A stretch of DNA of 64,000 bases from the NCBI RefSeq assembly GCF_016464705.1, contig NZ_JAEHOB010000003.1:397599-461598 (forward strand), in the 5' to 3' direction. This stretch comes from Qaidamihabitans albus. GTDB taxonomy: Bacteria; Actinomycetota; Actinomycetes; Mycobacteriales; Pseudonocardiaceae. The notes below the pieces were generated by a model. It was not told the origin of the DNA, searched no databases, and saw only the letters and a program-made list of their open reading frames with translations. Of this stretch, positions 50,970 through 62,890 are shown in pieces (position 1 is the first letter of the stretch; each line of letters begins with the position of its first letter). A program made the translations under genes and the position numbers.

Positions 50970-52258
50970 CCGCGGATCCCATCACTCCGGTACTCACCAA
51001 GCGGTGGCTCTTGCCGCAGTCGTGGCGGCTGGCCACCTACGAGAAGCTCGAGGGCTACACCGCGTTCCGCAAGGCCCTCGCGGGCACGCCCGAGCAGCTC
51101 GTCCAGCTGGTCAAGGACGCGGGCCTGCGCGGCCGCGGTGGCGCGGGCTTCCCGGCAGGCGTCAAGTGGTCGTTCATGCCGCCCAACGAGGACAAGCCGC
51201 ACTACCTGGTGATCAACGCCGACGAGGGCGAGCCGGGCACCTGCAAGGACATCCCGCTGATGATGGCGGACCCGCACTCGCTCATCGAGGGCTGCATCAT
51301 CGCCGCGTACGCGATGCGCTCGCACCACTGCTTCATCTACGTGCGCGGCGAGGTGCCGCACTGCATCCGCAGGCTCAACTCCGCGGTCCGCGAGGCGTAC
51401 GCCGCGGGCTACCTCGGCAAGGACATCATCGGCTCGGGCTTCGATCTGGACATCACCGTGCACGCCGGGGCGGGCGCCTACATCTGCGGTGAGGAGACGG
51501 CGCTGCTCGACTCGCTTGAGGGCAGGCGCGGGCAGCCGCGGCTCAAGCCGCCGTTCCCCGCGGCCTCGGGCCTGTACGCGGCGCCGACCACGGTGAACAA
51601 CGTCGAGACCATCGCCAGCGTGCCGTTCATCGTCAACGGCGGCGCCGACTGGTTCCGCGAGATGGGCAGCGAGAAGTCGCCAGGGCCGAAGATCTTCTCC
51701 ATCTCCGGTCACGTCGAACGGCCCGGCCAGTACGAGGCCCCGCTCGGCACCACCCTGCGTGAGCTGCTCGAACTCTGCGGTGGCATGAAGGACGGCATCC
51801 CGCTGAAGTTCTGGACGCCGGGCGGCTCGTCGACACCCCTGTTCACGGCCGAGCACCTCGACGTGCCGCTGGACTTCGAGGGCGCGGCCGAGGCGGGCTC
51901 GATGCTCGGCACCACGGCCGTGCAGGTCTTCAACGAGACCGTCTCGGTGCCCTGGGCCGTGATGAAGTGGACGCAGTTCTACGAGCACGAGTCGTGTGGC
52001 AAGTGCACGCCGTGCCGCGAGGGCACCTACTGGATGGCGCAGATTCTGGAGCGCATGGTCGAGGGCCGGGGCACCGAGGAGGACATCGACACCCTGCTCG
52101 ACGTCTGTGACAACGTGCTCGGCCGCTCGTTCTGTGCGCTCGGCGACGGCGCGGTCAGCCCGATCACCAGCGGCATCAAGTACTTCCGGGACGAGTTCCT
52201 GGCCCTGTGCGAGAAGAACCGGGCCGGCAAGCCCGAATTGGTGGGAGCGCAACGATGA
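50966..52258 (+). CDS. nuoF: NADH-quinone oxidoreductase subunit F
   Basis: NADH-binding, FMN-bearing 51-kDa subunit. [16 protein letters not shown] (FMN/NADH loop, ~53-68), [14 protein letters not shown] (~83), [19 protein letters not shown] (~167) and the N3 cluster ligands in [14 protein letters not shown] (~341-354) with Cys in RSFCALGDG (~389). 430 residues. Ribosome site GGAGG before the ATG; overlaps both neighbours by ATGA. Confidence 0.97.
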   Translation: MTADPITPVLTKRWLLPQSWRLATYEKLEGYTAFRKALAGTPEQLVQLVKDAGLRGRGGAGFPAGVKWSFMPPNEDKPHYLVINADEGEPGTCKDIPLMMADPHSLIEGCIIAAYAMRSHHCFIYVRGEVPHCIRRLNSAVREAYAAGYLGKDIIGSGFDLDITVHAGAGAYICGEETALLDSLEGRRGQPRLKPPFPAASGLYAAPTTVNNVETIASVPFIVNGGADWFREMGSEKSPGPKIFSISGHVERPGQYEAPLGTTLRELLELCGGMKDGIPLKFWTPGGSSTPLFTAEHLDVPLDFEGAAEAGSMLGTTAVQVFNETVSVPWAVMKWTQFYEHESCGKCTPCREGTYWMAQILERMVEGRGTEEDIDTLLDVCDNVLGRSFCALGDGAVSPITSGIKYFRDEFLALCEKNRAGKPELVGAQR

Positions 52259-54735
52259 CCATCGCACCCGACAAGGCCGCCACCGGCGAGACGCCGGTCC
52301 CCGAGGGCTACGTCAAGCTGACCATCGACGGCGAAGAGGTCATCGCACCCAAGGGCGAGCTGCTGATCCGCACCGCCGAGCGGCTCGGCACGGTGATCCC
52401 GCGGTTCTGCGACCACCCGCTGCTGGACCCGGCGGGCGCGTGCCGCCAGTGCCTGGTCGAGGTGGAGATGGGCGGCAGGCCGATGCCGAAGCCCCAGGCC
52501 TCCTGCACGATGACGGTCGCCGACGGCATGGTGGTCAAGACGCAGCGCACGTCGCCGGTCGCCGACAAGGCGCAGCAGGGCGTGATGGAGCTGCTGCTCA
52601 TCAACCACCCGCTCGACTGCCCGATCTGCGACAAGGGCGGCGAGTGCCCGCTGCAGAACCAGGCGATGGCGCACGGCAGGCCGGACTCCCGCTTCCGGGA
52701 CACCAAGCGGACGTTCCCCAAGCCGCTGCCGATCTCCAGCCAGGTGTTGCTGGACCGGGAGCGCTGCGTGCTCTGCCAGCGCTGCACGCGGTTCTCCGAC
52801 CAGATCGCCGGTGATCCCTTCATCGAGCTGCTCGAGCGCGGGGTGCACCAGCAGATCGGTACCGCGGAGACGGCCGATGTGCTGGACATGGCGTCGCGGA
52901 CGAGCGGCGGCAAGCCGTTCCACTCATACTACTCGGGCAACACCATCCAGATCTGTCCGGTCGGCGCGCTGACCAGCGCGCAGTACCGGTTCCGGTCCCG
53001 GCCGTTCGACCTGGTGTCCTCGCCGAACGTGTGCGAGCACTGCGCGTCCGGCTGCGCGGGCCGTACCGACTTCCGCCGTGGCCGGGTGATGCGCAGGCTC
53101 GCCGGTGACGATCCCGAGGTCAACGAGGAATGGCTCTGCGACAAGGGGCGCTTCGCGTTCCGCTACGCGCAGGCCGCCGACCGGTTGCGCAGGCCGATGG
53201 TGCGCGACCGCGAGAGCGGCGAGCTGGTGGAGGTGCCGTGGACGGAGGCGCTGCGGGCGGCCTCCGAGGGGCTCACGAAGGCAAGGGACGGCAGGGGCGC
53301 GGCGGTGCTGCCCGGTGGCAGGCTGACCGTCGAGGACGCCTACGCCTACAGCAAGTTCGCGCGGATCGCCCTGCGCACCAACGACATCGACTTCCGGGCA
53401 AGGGCGCACTCGCCCGAGGAGCTCGACTTCCTCGCCTCCCGCGTGGTGGGCACGACACCGGAGAACGGCGTCACCTACTCCGCGCTGGAGCAGGCGCCGC
53501 TGGTGCTGTGCGTGGCCTTCGAGCCGGAGGAGGAGTCGCCGATCGTGTTCCTGCGGCTGCGCAAGGCGGCCAGGGACAAGGACACGAGGGTCGTCCACCT
53601 CGGACAGTGGACGACGGCTGCGGTGCGCAAGACCTTCGGCGAGCTGCTCGCGTGCGTGCCTGGTGGTGAGGCGGCCGCGATCGAGGGGATCGCGCAGCAC
53701 GCCACCGACCTCGACGAGCAGCTCAAGGCGGACGGCGCCGTGGTGCTCGTCGGCGAGCGTGCCGCCGAGATCCCGGGCCTGTTCTCCGCGCTGCACCGGC
53801 TGTCCGAGCGCACCGGAGCGCGGCTGGCGTGGATCCCGCGGCGCGCGGGCGAGCGCGGCGCCGTCGAGGCGGGGGCGCTGCCGACGCTGCTGCCCGGCGG
53901 CCGGGCGGTCGCCGACGCGGCCGCCCGCGCCGAGGTCGAGCGGAGCTGGGGCATCGAGGCCGGTGCCCTGCCGGGCCGGGAGGGCCGGGACACCAGCGGC
54001 ATCGTCGCGGCCGCGGCGGCCGGTGAGCTCGACGGACTGCTCGTCGGCGGCCTCGATCCGGACGACCTGCCCGATCCGGCGCTGGCCCGCCGGGCACTGG
54101 CGGCGGACTGCTTCGTCGTCAGCCTGGAGATGCGGCCCAGCGCGGTCACCGAGCACGCCGATGTGGTGCTCCCGATCGCGCCGGTCGATGAGAAGTCCGG
54201 CAGCTTCCTCAACTGGGAGGGGCGCCGCCGGGAGTTCTCGGTGACGCTGGAGGGCACCGGCGCGCTGCCCGACTGCCGCGTACTCGACACGCTCGGCGTC
54301 GAGATGGACGCCGACCTGTTCACCCAGACCCCGGCCGCGGCCGCGGGAGACCTGGAGCGGCTCGCCGTGCGGGCGCCCAACGCGGGCGCGCCGGACGTGC
54401 CGCACGCGCAGCCGGTGACGCCGGGCGAGGGGCAGGCCGTGCTCGCGACCTGGCGCCAGCTGCTCGACGACGGCTCCCTGCAGATCGACGAGCCGCACCT
54501 CGCAGGCACCGCCCGGCCCGTGCTGGCCAGGATGTCGAAGGCCACCGCCGCGGGGCTGGGCGGGCAGGTCACCGTCTCGACCGACCGTGGCTCGGTCACG
54601 CTGCCGGTCGAGGTGGCCGACCTGCCGGACGGCGTGGTGTGGCTGCCGGCCAACTCGGACGGATCGAAGGTCCGCGCGTCGCTCGGCGCCGGACATGGCG
54701 CCGTGGTCTCGATCGCGGCGGGAGGTGCGCGGTGA
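52255..54735 (+). CDS. nuoG: NADH-quinone oxidoreductase subunit G
   Basis: Largest peripheral subunit, 826 residues. Cluster sites in order: N1b [2Fe-2S] ([16 protein letters not shown], ~50-65, plus Cys in ASCTMTV); N5 ([16 protein letters not shown], His-Cys3, ~119-134); N4 ([10 protein letters not shown], ~172); and [10 protein letters not shown] with a later WLCDKGRF, the N7 [4Fe-4S] motif found in E. coli and Thermus but absent from mitochondrial complex I. A molybdopterin-oxidoreductase-like domain without obvious catalysis follows. Start and stop overlap nuoF and nuoH. Confidence 0.96.
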   Translation: MTIAPDKAATGETPVPEGYVKLTIDGEEVIAPKGELLIRTAERLGTVIPRFCDHPLLDPAGACRQCLVEVEMGGRPMPKPQASCTMTVADGMVVKTQRTSPVADKAQQGVMELLLINHPLDCPICDKGGECPLQNQAMAHGRPDSRFRDTKRTFPKPLPISSQVLLDRERCVLCQRCTRFSDQIAGDPFIELLERGVHQQIGTAETADVLDMASRTSGGKPFHSYYSGNTIQICPVGALTSAQYRFRSRPFDLVSSPNVCEHCASGCAGRTDFRRGRVMRRLAGDDPEVNEEWLCDKGRFAFRYAQAADRLRRPMVRDRESGELVEVPWTEALRAASEGLTKARDGRGAAVLPGGRLTVEDAYAYSKFARIALRTNDIDFRARAHSPEELDFLASRVVGTTPENGVTYSALEQAPLVLCVAFEPEEESPIVFLRLRKAARDKDTRVVHLGQWTTAAVRKTFGELLACVPGGEAAAIEGIAQHATDLDEQLKADGAVVLVGERAAEIPGLFSALHRLSERTGARLAWIPRRAGERGAVEAGALPTLLPGGRAVADAAARAEVERSWGIEAGALPGREGRDTSGIVAAAAAGELDGLLVGGLDPDDLPDPALARRALAADCFVVSLEMRPSAVTEHADVVLPIAPVDEKSGSFLNWEGRRREFSVTLEGTGALPDCRVLDTLGVEMDADLFTQTPAAAAGDLERLAVRAPNAGAPDVPHAQPVTPGEGQAVLATWRQLLDDGSLQIDEPHLAGTARPVLARMSKATAAGLGGQVTVSTDRGSVTLPVEVADLPDGVVWLPANSDGSKVRASLGAGHGAVVSIAAGGAR

Positions 54736-56066
54736 CGCCGTTGCTTGCTCAGGTGCAGGAGCCGATGAACAGGGTCGAGCTGCTCGCGGACGACCCGCTG
54801 TGGCTGGTTCTGCTCAAGGTCGTGGTGATCCTGCTCATCGGGCCGATCCTGACGATCTTCCTGATCGTCTGGGAGCGCAAGGCGGTCGGCCGGATGCAGA
54901 ACCGGCCCGGCCCCAACCGCGTCGGTCCCGGCGGCTACCTGCAGTCCCTCGCGGACGCGATCAAGCTGCCGTTCAAGGAACAGGTCATCCCGGACACGGC
55001 CGACCGCAAGCTCTACTTCCTGGCCCCGGTGATCGCCGTTGTGCCCGCGCTGATCGGGCTGGCGGCGATCCCGTTCGGACCCGAGGTGTCGATCTTCGGC
55101 GAGCGCACCGTGCTCCAGCTCGTCGAGCTGCCGGTCGGTGTGCTGCTGGTCCTCGCCGGTGCCTCGGTCGGGGTCTACGGCATCGTGCTGGCCGGCTGGT
55201 CCTCGGGCTCGCCGTACCCGCTGCTCGGCGGCCTGCGCTCGGCGGCGCAGGTGATCTCGTACGAGATCGCGATGGGACTCGCGATCATCGGTGTCGCGCT
55301 GTACGCGCAGTCGCTGTCCACCGGCGAGATCGTCGACGCGCAGCAGGGCGGCTGGTTCTTCTACCTGCTGCTGCCCAGCTTCGTCATCTACATGATCTCG
55401 ATGGTCGGCGAGACCAACCGCGCGCCGTTCGACCTGCCCGAGGCGGAGTCCGAACTGGTCGGCGGTTTCCACACCGAGTACAGCTCGATGAAGTTCGCGA
55501 TGTTCTTCCTCGCCGAGTACGTCAACATGGTGATCGTCTCGGCGTTCGCGACCACGCTGTTCCTCGGCGGCTACATGTTCCCGTTCGTGGGCGCCGACTC
55601 GGCGCTCAACCAGGGCTGGCTGCCGGTGATCTGGTTCTTCGCCAAGACGTTCCTCCTGCTGTTCGGCTTCATCTGGCTGCGGGGCACGCTGCCCCGCTTC
55701 CGTTACGACCAGTTCATGAAGCTGGGCTGGAAGGTGCTCGTTCCGGTCGGCCTGATCTGGATCGTGGTCATCTCCGCGATCCGTGCGGTCCGCAACGACG
55801 CCGAGATCTCGACCGGTCAGATCCTGGTCGTCGGCGGCATCGTCATCGCGGTCATCGTGCTGCTGACGCTGCTGCTGCCGGAGCGGGAGATCCCGGACGA
55901 GGACGCGGTTCCGACCACCGGCGGCGACTACCCGGTGCCGCCGCTGGACCTGAAGGTGCCGAAGACGACCCCGCGCCGCAAGGCGCTCAAGGCCAAGGCG
56001 AGGTCCAGCGCGAAGGAACCGGCCGCGGTCACCCCAGCTAAGGAGGGTTCCGATGGGGATGTTTGA
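54732..56066 (+). CDS. nuoH: NADH-quinone oxidoreductase subunit H
   Basis: Eight-helix membrane subunit that shapes the quinone tunnel. [22 protein letters not shown] (in two parts: [10 protein letters not shown] and [11 protein letters not shown], ~49-69), [14 protein letters not shown] (~177) and [25 protein letters not shown] (~229-253, e.g. [14 protein letters not shown]) are conserved. 444 residues; the last ~60 are a basic, Ala/Lys-rich tail not found in E. coli. GTG start overlapping nuoG; the 3' end overlaps nuoI by 14 nt. Confidence 0.96.
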   Translation: MTPLLAQVQEPMNRVELLADDPLWLVLLKVVVILLIGPILTIFLIVWERKAVGRMQNRPGPNRVGPGGYLQSLADAIKLPFKEQVIPDTADRKLYFLAPVIAVVPALIGLAAIPFGPEVSIFGERTVLQLVELPVGVLLVLAGASVGVYGIVLAGWSSGSPYPLLGGLRSAAQVISYEIAMGLAIIGVALYAQSLSTGEIVDAQQGGWFFYLLLPSFVIYMISMVGETNRAPFDLPEAESELVGGFHTEYSSMKFAMFFLAEYVNMVIVSAFATTLFLGGYMFPFVGADSALNQGWLPVIWFFAKTFLLLFGFIWLRGTLPRFRYDQFMKLGWKVLVPVGLIWIVVISAIRAVRNDAEISTGQILVVGGIVIAVIVLLTLLLPEREIPDEDAVPTTGGDYPVPPLDLKVPKTTPRRKALKAKARSSAKEPAAVTPAKEGSDGDV

Positions 56067-56619
56067 TCCCATCAAGGGCTTCGGCGTCACTTTCTCCAAC
56101 ATGTTCAAGAAGGTGGCCACCGAGGAGTATCCGGAGATCGGTGCGCCCGCCGCGCCCCGCTACCACGGCCGGCACCAGCTCAACCGGCATCCGGACGGGC
56201 TGGAGAAGTGCGTCGGCTGCGAGCTGTGCGCGTGGGCGTGCCCGGCCGACGCGATCTTCGTCGAGGGTGGCGACAACACCGAGGAGGAGCGTTACTCCCC
56301 TGGTGAGCGCTACGGCATGGACTACCAGATCAACTACCTCCGCTGCATCGGCTGCGGCCTGTGCGTGGAGGCGTGTCCGACCCGATCGCTGACCATGATC
56401 AACTTCTACGAGATCGCCGACGACGACCGGCAGAAGCTGATCTACACGAAGGAGGACCTGCTCGCCCCGCTGCTGCCCGGAATGGAGCAGCCACCGCACC
56501 CCATGCGGCTCGGCGACAACGAGCAGGACTACTACGTCAACGGCCCCGACCTCGCTCGCGGACGGGGAGTGCCGGCCGGGGAGACGGTCGAGACGTCGGA
56601 AGAGAGGGCGATGCAGTGA
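56053..56619 (+). CDS. nuoI: NADH-quinone oxidoreductase subunit I
   Basis: Ferredoxin-like subunit with clusters N6a and N6b: [16 protein letters not shown] (~56-71) and [15 protein letters not shown] (~98-112), both complete C-x2-C-x2-C-x3-C motifs. 188 residues. Starts inside the nuoH 3' end with a strong AAGGAGG ribosome site just upstream. Its stop overlaps a 16-codon mini-ORF leading to nuoJ. Confidence 0.96.
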   Translation: MGMFDPIKGFGVTFSNMFKKVATEEYPEIGAPAAPRYHGRHQLNRHPDGLEKCVGCELCAWACPADAIFVEGGDNTEEERYSPGERYGMDYQINYLRCIGCGLCVEACPTRSLTMINFYEIADDDRQKLIYTKEDLLAPLLPGMEQPPHPMRLGDNEQDYYVNGPDLARGRGVPAGETVETSEERAMQ

Positions 56620-56666
56620 TCCGGATACGCGTTCGCCGGCCGCGCGACGAGGAGACACAGCAGTGA
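56616..56666 (+). CDS. 16-codon mini-ORF linking nuoI and nuoJ
   Basis: GTG overlaps the nuoI stop (GTGA) and the frame runs [16 protein letters not shown] to a TGA that overlaps the nuoJ ATG (TGATG). It fills the only sizeable gap in the nuoB-M series with translation-coupled sequence. The peptide is basic and may have no function; its role could be to carry ribosomes to nuoJ. One in three random gaps would be in the right frame, so chance is not excluded. Confidence 0.3.
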   Translation: MIRIRVRRPRDEETQQ

Positions 56667-57520
56667 TGGTGCCCGTTCTCGCGCAGGCCACCGCCGAGGC
56701 GACGGTGTCGACGGGTGAGGCCATCGCGTTCTGGATACTCGCCCCGCTGGCCGTCGCAGGCGCGCTGGGCATGATCTTCGCGCGCAACGCGGTGCACTCG
56801 GCGCTGTGGCTGGTGGTCACCATGCTCACGCTCGGCATCCTCTACCTGGTGCAGCAGGCGCAGTTCCTCGGCTTCACGCAGATCATCGTCTACACCGGCG
56901 CGATCATGATGCTGTTCCTGTTCGTGCTGATGCTCGCCGGGCGGGACTCGTCGGACTCGGTGGTGGAGGTGCTACGTGGCCAGCGGCTCGCCGCCACCGT
57001 GCTCGGGATCGGCATGGCCGGGCTGTTCGCCGGTGCGCTGACCCGGGCGTTCGCCGACGTGACCCCGGCCGCGCCGCTGGACCCGTGGAGCCCGGAGGGC
57101 GGCGGAGCAGGCGGCCTCGGCCGGATCATCTTCAGCGACTACCTCTTCCCGTTCGAGCTCACCTCGGCACTGCTGATCACCGCGGCGATGGGCGGGATGG
57201 TGCTCTCGTTCACCAGCCGGCAGGGCCCCGGTGGCAGGCGGTCGCAGCGCGAGCTCGTGGAGGCCCGCTTCCGCGGTGAGTACGAGCGGCCGTCGCCGAA
57301 GCCGGGACCCGGCGTGTTCGCCACGGCCAACTCGGTGGCCACACCGGCGCTGCTGCCGGACGGTACGGTCGCGCCCGAGTCGCTGTCCGCGCTGATCGAG
57401 AACACCTCGGCCGCGCAGTTCGAGCGCCAGCGCAAGGAGGTGGCAGGCGAGGTGCCGAAGCCGGACGCGCACGCGCTGGTTCCTCCGGAGGACACCGCAG
57501 AGGAAGGCGATCGTTCGTGA
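56666..57520 (+). CDS. nuoJ: NADH-quinone oxidoreductase subunit J
   Basis: Membrane subunit with five helices in the first ~185 residues (family core [21 protein letters not shown] and [22 protein letters not shown]). A polar, Pro/Ala-rich C-terminal extension of ~90 residues is typical of actinobacteria. 284 residues from ATG 56666; GTG 56663 is one codon earlier. Ribosome site GAGGAG. Overlaps nuoK by GTGA. Confidence 0.94.
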   Translation: MVPVLAQATAEATVSTGEAIAFWILAPLAVAGALGMIFARNAVHSALWLVVTMLTLGILYLVQQAQFLGFTQIIVYTGAIMMLFLFVLMLAGRDSSDSVVEVLRGQRLAATVLGIGMAGLFAGALTRAFADVTPAAPLDPWSPEGGGAGGLGRIIFSDYLFPFELTSALLITAAMGGMVLSFTSRQGPGGRRSQRELVEARFRGEYERPSPKPGPGVFATANSVATPALLPDGTVAPESLSALIENTSAAQFERQRKEVAGEVPKPDAHALVPPEDTAEEGDRS

Positions 57521-57816
57521 CCCCGACCTACTACCTGCTGCTGTCGGCGTTGCTGTTCTCGATCGGAGCCGTCGGCGTCCTGGTGCGGCGCAACGCGATC
57601 GTCGTGTTCATGTGCGTCGAGCTGATGCTCAACGCGGTGAACCTCTCGCTGGTCACGTTCGGGCGCATCAACGGTTCCATCGAGGGGCAGGTGATGGCGT
57701 TCTTCGTGATGGTCGTGGCCGCGGCGGAGGTCGTGGTCGGGCTGGCGATCATCATGTCGATCTTCCGCACGCGCCGCTCGGCTTCGGTCGATGACACCAA
57801 CTTGCTCAAGTACTGA
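57517..57816 (+). CDS. nuoK: NADH-quinone oxidoreductase subunit K
   Basis: 99 residues, three helices, with the conserved membrane Glu in [17 protein letters not shown] (~32) and a second in [17 protein letters not shown] (~68), both part of the proton path. GTG start overlapping nuoJ; 13 nt before nuoL. Confidence 0.96.
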   Translation: MTPTYYLLLSALLFSIGAVGVLVRRNAIVVFMCVELMLNAVNLSLVTFGRINGSIEGQVMAFFVMVVAAAEVVVGLAIIMSIFRTRRSASVDDTNLLKY

Positions 57817-57829
57817 GAGGGCCCGGTAA

Positions 57830-59755
57830 GTGATCGCATCATCGTGGCTGCTGGTCGCGTTTCCCGCGCTCGGCGCCCTCATCCTGCTGGTCGGCGGCAA
57901 GCGGACCAACGGGTGGGGACACCTGCTCGGTTGCGCGACGGTCATCGCCTCCTTCGTCTACGGCGCGGCAATGTTCTTCGGCAGCTCGTTCGAGAACGCC
58001 GAGGACACCACGCTGTACTCGTGGATTCCCGTCGAGGCGCTGCAGGTGGACTTCGGGCTGCGGATCGACGCGCTCTCGATGATCTTCGTGCTGCTGATCA
58101 CCGGCGTCGGCTCGCTGATCCACATCTACTCGATCGGCTACATGTCCGACGATGCCGCCGACGGAGTCGGCAATTCGGCTCGAGCGCGGCGCCGTTTCTT
58201 TGCCTTTCTCAACCTGTTCGTCGCCTCGATGCTGGTCCTGGTGCTCGGCAACAGCTTCGTCACGTTGTACCTGGGCTGGGAGGGTGTCGGCCTCGCGTCC
58301 TACCTGCTGATCGGGTGGTACCAGGACCGGCCGGCCGCGGCGAGCGCCGCGAAGAAGGCGTTCATCATGAACCGCGTCGGTGACGTGGGACTGGCGCTGG
58401 CGATCTTCCTGATGTTCAAGTACATCGGCAGCACCGGCTACAGCGAGGTGTTCGCGGGCATCGGGGACCTCTCGCCCGCCGTGGTCACCGCCATCGGGCT
58501 GCTGCTCCTGCTCGGCGCGTGCGGCAAGTCGGGCCAGTTCCCGCTGCAGGCGTGGTTGCCGGACGCGATGGAAGGCCCGACCCCGGTGTCGGCGCTGATC
58601 CACGCGGCGACGATGGTCACCGCGGGCGTGTACCTCATCGCCCGCTGCGCCCCGATCTACAACCTGACCGAGACCGGCCGCCTCGCGGTCACGATCGTCG
58701 GTGCGCTGACGCTGCTGATCGGCGCGATCATCGGCTGTGCCTACGACGACATCAAGAAGGTGCTCGCGTACTCCACGGTCAGCCAGATCGGCTACATGAT
58801 GCTCGCCGTCGGGCTGGGGCCGTTCGGCTACGCGCTCGGCCTGATGCACCTGCTGACCCACGGCTTCTTCAAGGCCGGGCTGTTCCTCGGCGCCGGATCG
58901 ATCATGCACGGCATGAACGACGAGGTCGACATGCGCAAGTTCGGCGGGCTCTACAAGCGGATGCCGATCACGTTCGTCACCTTCGGCCTCGGCTACCTGG
59001 CGTTGATCGGGTTCCCGTTCTTCTCCGGCTACTTCTCGAAGGACGCGATCATCGAGGCCGCGTTCGGCGGGGAGGGCTGGCAGGCCTGGGTGTTCGGCGG
59101 TGCCGCGCTGCTCGGTGCCGGGCTCACCGGCTTCTACATGACGCGCCTGGTGCTGCTGACCTTCTTCGGCAAGGAGCGCTGGCGGGAGATCAGGTCGGCG
59201 GACGGCCGGGAGTTCCATCCGCACGAGTCGCCACCGGTGATGACGGTGCCGATGATGGTGCTGGCGGTCGGCTCGGTCGGCGCCGGATTCCTGTTCACCT
59301 TCGGCGACCGGCTCGTGGAGTTCCTGGCTCCCTCCGTCGGCTCGCTCGCGGAGGCCGAGCACGGAGTCGTGCCGCACGCGCTGATCCCGTGGCTGACGGT
59401 CGGGATGTCGGCGCTCGGCGTGCTGATCGCGTGGCTGATCTTCGGCAGGCGCGACATCCCGGTCGAGCGGCCCCGCAACGTCTCCGCCGTCGTCCGCGCC
59501 GCCCGTAACGACCTGTACGGCAACGCGCTGAACGAGACGCTGGTGGCCACGCCTGGCCTGTGGGCGACCCGCTTCGCCGTCTACCTGGACAACAAGGGAG
59601 TCGACGGCGCGGTCAACGGGCTGGCGGCCGGGCTCGGCGGCGGCTCCGGCCGGTTGCGCAGGTTGCAGACCGGTTTCGTCCGCTCTTACGCGCTTTCGAT
59701 GCTCGGCGGTTCGTTCCTGATCGTCGCGGCCCTGCTGTTGGTGAGGTTCGCATGA
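57830..59755 (+). CDS. nuoL: NADH-quinone oxidoreductase subunit L
   Basis: Distal antiporter-like proton-pumping subunit, 641 residues. [15 protein letters not shown] (Glu, ~145), [27 protein letters not shown] (~238-264; e.g. [20 protein letters not shown]), [15 protein letters not shown] (~309) and [18 protein letters not shown] (~344) are present, followed by the long lateral helix region at the C-terminus. GTG start; ATGA overlap with nuoM. Confidence 0.96.
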   Translation: MIASSWLLVAFPALGALILLVGGKRTNGWGHLLGCATVIASFVYGAAMFFGSSFENAEDTTLYSWIPVEALQVDFGLRIDALSMIFVLLITGVGSLIHIYSIGYMSDDAADGVGNSARARRRFFAFLNLFVASMLVLVLGNSFVTLYLGWEGVGLASYLLIGWYQDRPAAASAAKKAFIMNRVGDVGLALAIFLMFKYIGSTGYSEVFAGIGDLSPAVVTAIGLLLLLGACGKSGQFPLQAWLPDAMEGPTPVSALIHAATMVTAGVYLIARCAPIYNLTETGRLAVTIVGALTLLIGAIIGCAYDDIKKVLAYSTVSQIGYMMLAVGLGPFGYALGLMHLLTHGFFKAGLFLGAGSIMHGMNDEVDMRKFGGLYKRMPITFVTFGLGYLALIGFPFFSGYFSKDAIIEAAFGGEGWQAWVFGGAALLGAGLTGFYMTRLVLLTFFGKERWREIRSADGREFHPHESPPVMTVPMMVLAVGSVGAGFLFTFGDRLVEFLAPSVGSLAEAEHGVVPHALIPWLTVGMSALGVLIAWLIFGRRDIPVERPRNVSAVVRAARNDLYGNALNETLVATPGLWATRFAVYLDNKGVDGAVNGLAAGLGGGSGRLRRLQTGFVRSYALSMLGGSFLIVAALLLVRFA

Positions 59756-61302
59756 CCTGGTTGCTAGTTCTGATCCTGCTGCCGCTGGCCGGTGCGCTCG
59801 CCGTCGCCGGCCTGCGCGGGAACGACCGGCTGGCGATGCTCACCGCACTCGCCGTGTCGCTCGTCGAGCTGCTGCTGATCGTTCCACTGTGGCTGACCTA
59901 CGATCCGGCGGGCGACCGGATCCAGCAGGCCTCGTCGATGGACTGGATCCCGGCGTTCGGCATCCACATCTCCTTCGGTATCGACGGCATCGCGCTGGTC
60001 ATGATCGCGGTGATCGCGTTGCTGGTGCCGATCGTCATCGGTGCGCTCGGCTCGGCGGACAAGCTGCCCGAGGGGCGCGGCGCCGGCGGCTTCCTCTCGC
60101 TGATCCTCGTGCAGCAGTCGCTCACGATCGGGGTGTTCGCGGCCACCGACGTGTTCCTGTTCTACGTGCTGTTCGAGCTCATGCTGATCCCGATGTACTT
60201 CCTGATCGGCTACTACGGCGGGCCGAGGCGGCAGTACGCGGCGGTCAAGTTCTTCCTGTACTCCTTCCTCGGCGGCCTGATCATGCTGGCGTCGGCGATC
60301 GGCGCGTACTCGCTGGCCTCCGACGAACTCGGCCAGGGCACGTTCGACTGGGCCACGCTGGTCACGGTGGTGCGCGACGCACCGGCGAGCACGCAGATCT
60401 GGCTGTTCCTCGGCTTCTTCCTCGCCTTCGCGATCAAGGCGCCGCTGGTGCCGTTCCACACCTGGCTGCCGGACGCGGCGGGACAGGCCCCGATCGGCGT
60501 CGCCGTGCTGCTGGTGGGCGTGCTGGACAAGGTCGGCACGTTCGGCTTCCTGCGCTACTGCCTGCCGATGTTCCCGGAGGCGAGTACCCAGCTCGCGCCG
60601 CTGGTACTCGGGCTCGCCGTGGCCGGGGTGATCTACGGCTCGGTGCTCGCCGCCGGGCAGCAGGACATGAAGCGGTTCGTCGCCTACGTCTCGATCGCCC
60701 ACTTCGGCTTCATCGCGCTCGGCATCTTCGCCTTCACCATGCAGGCCGAGGTCGGCGCGGTGACGTACATGCTCAACCACAGCCTCGCCACGGGCATGCT
60801 GATCCTGGTGATCGGGCTGGTCGTGGCACGCGGTGGATCGACGCGGATCTCCGACTACGGCGGCATGGCCAAGATCACGCCGGTGCTCGGTGCGATGCTG
60901 CTGATCGCCGGTCTGTCCACACTGTCCCTGCCCGGCACGAACTCGTTCATCAGCGAGTTCCTCGTGCTGCTCGGCGCGTTCGACGCCAGGCCGGTCTACG
61001 CGATCGTCGCCACGGTGGGCATGGTGCTCGCCGCGGTGTACGTGCTCTGGCTCTACCAGCGCATCATGACCGGGCCCGTGCGCGGGGACGCACTGGTGGG
61101 CGCCGGTGGCGGGCCGGGGACGGCGATCGCCCCCGAGGCGGGAGCCAAGAAGGCCGTCCGTGATCTCTCGCCGAAGGAAATCGCACTCCTCGCGCCGCTG
61201 GTGGTCCTGATCATCGGGCTCGGCTTCTACCCGAAGCCGGTGCTCGACACGGTCACGCCCTCGGTCGAAGCGACACTCTCTGCGGTGCAGGAAGGTAACT
61301 GA
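59752..61302 (+). CDS. nuoM: NADH-quinone oxidoreductase subunit M
   Basis: Antiporter-like proton-pumping subunit, 516 residues. [21 protein letters not shown] (key Glu ~144), [20 protein letters not shown] (~228), [18 protein letters not shown] (~304) and [16 protein letters not shown] (~340). Start ATG 59752 overlaps the nuoL stop; the frame is open ~190 nt upstream but that is nuoL shadow. nuoN begins 3 nt after the stop. Confidence 0.96.
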   Translation: MTWLLVLILLPLAGALAVAGLRGNDRLAMLTALAVSLVELLLIVPLWLTYDPAGDRIQQASSMDWIPAFGIHISFGIDGIALVMIAVIALLVPIVIGALGSADKLPEGRGAGGFLSLILVQQSLTIGVFAATDVFLFYVLFELMLIPMYFLIGYYGGPRRQYAAVKFFLYSFLGGLIMLASAIGAYSLASDELGQGTFDWATLVTVVRDAPASTQIWLFLGFFLAFAIKAPLVPFHTWLPDAAGQAPIGVAVLLVGVLDKVGTFGFLRYCLPMFPEASTQLAPLVLGLAVAGVIYGSVLAAGQQDMKRFVAYVSIAHFGFIALGIFAFTMQAEVGAVTYMLNHSLATGMLILVIGLVVARGGSTRISDYGGMAKITPVLGAMLLIAGLSTLSLPGTNSFISEFLVLLGAFDARPVYAIVATVGMVLAAVYVLWLYQRIMTGPVRGDALVGAGGGPGTAIAPEAGAKKAVRDLSPKEIALLAPLVVLIIGLGFYPKPVLDTVTPSVEATLSAVQEGN

Positions 61303-61305
61303 GCC

Positions 61306-62880
61306 GTGTTGAACGTTTTTCTCGCCCAGCAGCCGACGAACCTGGACGCGCCCGGCATCGACTACGCCGCGATCCTGCCGATCCTGATCATCCTCGGCGC
61401 GGCGTGCCTGGGGGTGTTGCTGGAGGCCTTCCTGCCCAAGCACCAGCGGTGGTCCGGTCAGGTCGCGCTGAGCCTGCTGGCCCTCGCGGGCGCCGGGGTG
61501 GCACTGGGTGCCTATGTCGGAGGCTCGCCCGCCGCCGGGACGACCACGCTGAGCGGCACGGTCGCGGTGGATCGCCCGGCGCTGTTCCTGTGGGGCACGC
61601 TGCTTGCGCTGGCGCTGGGCGCGGTGCTGCTCATCGCCGACCGGTCGGTGGAGCCGGGCGGGTCGTTCGTCGCGCAGGCCGGGATCAGCCCGGGCACCGT
61701 GCAGGACCGTGCGCAGGTGGGCTCCACCGGCATGCAGACCGAGGTGTTCCCGCTGACGCTGTTCGCGCTCGGCGGGATGATGACGTTCACCGCGGCCAAC
61801 GACCTGCTGACGATGTTCATCGCGCTCGAGGTGCTGAGCCTGCCGCTGTACCTGATGTGCGGGCTCGCGCGCAGGCGGCGGCTGATCTCGCAGGAGGCCG
61901 CGGTCAAGTACTTCCTGCTCGGGGCGTTCGCCAGCGCGATCTTCCTGTACGGCATCGCGCTGCTCTACGGCTACGCGGGCTCGGTGCGGCTGGCGGACAT
62001 CGCCTCCGCGACCGCGGGCACCGACCGTTCGGACACGCTGCTGTTCGCCGGCTTCGGGCTCCTCATGGTCGGCCTGCTGTTCAAGGGCTCGGTCGGCCCG
62101 TTCCACACCTGGACGCCGGACGTGTACCAGGGCGCGCCGACCCCGATCACCGCGTTCATGGCGGCATGCACGAAGGTCGCCGCGTTCGGCGGCATTCTGC
62201 GGGTGCTGACGGTCGCCTTCGAGTCGACGAGCTGGGAGTGGCGCGGCGTGCTGTGGGCCGTCGCGATCATCTCGATGGCCATCGGTGCGGTGCTCGGCCT
62301 GACGCAGACCGACGTCAAGCGGATGATCGCCTACTCCTCGATCGCCCATGCCGGCTTCCTGCTGATCGGCGCGATGGCGCTGACCGAGGAGGGCCTTTCG
62401 AGCACGATGTTCTACCTGCTCGCCTACGGTTTCACCACGATCGCGGCGTTCGGCGTGGTCTCGCTGGTCCGGGACGCCTCCGGCGAGGCGACGCATCTGT
62501 CCGCCTGGGCGGGCCTGGCGAAGCGCTCGCCGCTGCTGGCGGCCGTGTTCACGTTCCTGCTGCTCGCGCTCGCCGGGATCCCGGCGACCAGTGGTTTCGT
62601 CGGCAAGTTCGCGGTGTTCTCGGCGGCGCTGTCCGACGGCATGGCGCCGCTCGTGGTGATCGCGCTCGTTTTCAGCGCGGTCGCGGCGTTCTTCTACCTG
62701 CGGGTGGTCGTGCTGATGTACTTCTCCGAGCCCGCACCCGAGGGGCCGACGGTGAGCGTCCCCGGGGCGTTCACCACGGCGGCGATCACCCTCGGTGTGG
62801 TGGTCACCCTGCTGCTCGGCCTGGCCCCGGCGTTCGCTCTCGACTGGGCGAGCGCGGGCAGCTTCGCGATGCCCTCCTGA
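61306..62880 (+). CDS. nuoN: NADH-quinone oxidoreductase subunit N
   Basis: Third antiporter-like proton-pumping subunit, 524 residues. IALEVLSLPLYLMCGLAR (Glu ~175), KGSVGPFHTWTPDVYQGAPTPI (~260-281; core FHTWTPDVYQGAPTPI) and KRMIAYSSIAHAGFLLIG (~338). Last gene of nuoA-N. Ten nt after its stop lies 46-bp palindrome copy 6, which may mark the operon end. Confidence 0.96.
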   Translation: MLNVFLAQQPTNLDAPGIDYAAILPILIILGAACLGVLLEAFLPKHQRWSGQVALSLLALAGAGVALGAYVGGSPAAGTTTLSGTVAVDRPALFLWGTLLALALGAVLLIADRSVEPGGSFVAQAGISPGTVQDRAQVGSTGMQTEVFPLTLFALGGMMTFTAANDLLTMFIALEVLSLPLYLMCGLARRRRLISQEAAVKYFLLGAFASAIFLYGIALLYGYAGSVRLADIASATAGTDRSDTLLFAGFGLLMVGLLFKGSVGPFHTWTPDVYQGAPTPITAFMAACTKVAAFGGILRVLTVAFESTSWEWRGVLWAVAIISMAIGAVLGLTQTDVKRMIAYSSIAHAGFLLIGAMALTEEGLSSTMFYLLAYGFTTIAAFGVVSLVRDASGEATHLSAWAGLAKRSPLLAAVFTFLLLALAGIPATSGFVGKFAVFSAALSDGMAPLVVIALVFSAVAAFFYLRVVVLMYFSEPAPEGPTVSVPGAFTTAAITLGVVVTLLLGLAPAFALDWASAGSFAMPS

Positions 62881-62890
62881 GCCCGGCGCC

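Noticed and set aside
59764-62496. Minus-strand open frame of ~910 codons opposite nuoM and nuoN
   Set aside because: Rich in Arg/His/Gln/Gly without any family motif; it is the mirror of two clear complex I genes and results from third-position GC bias.
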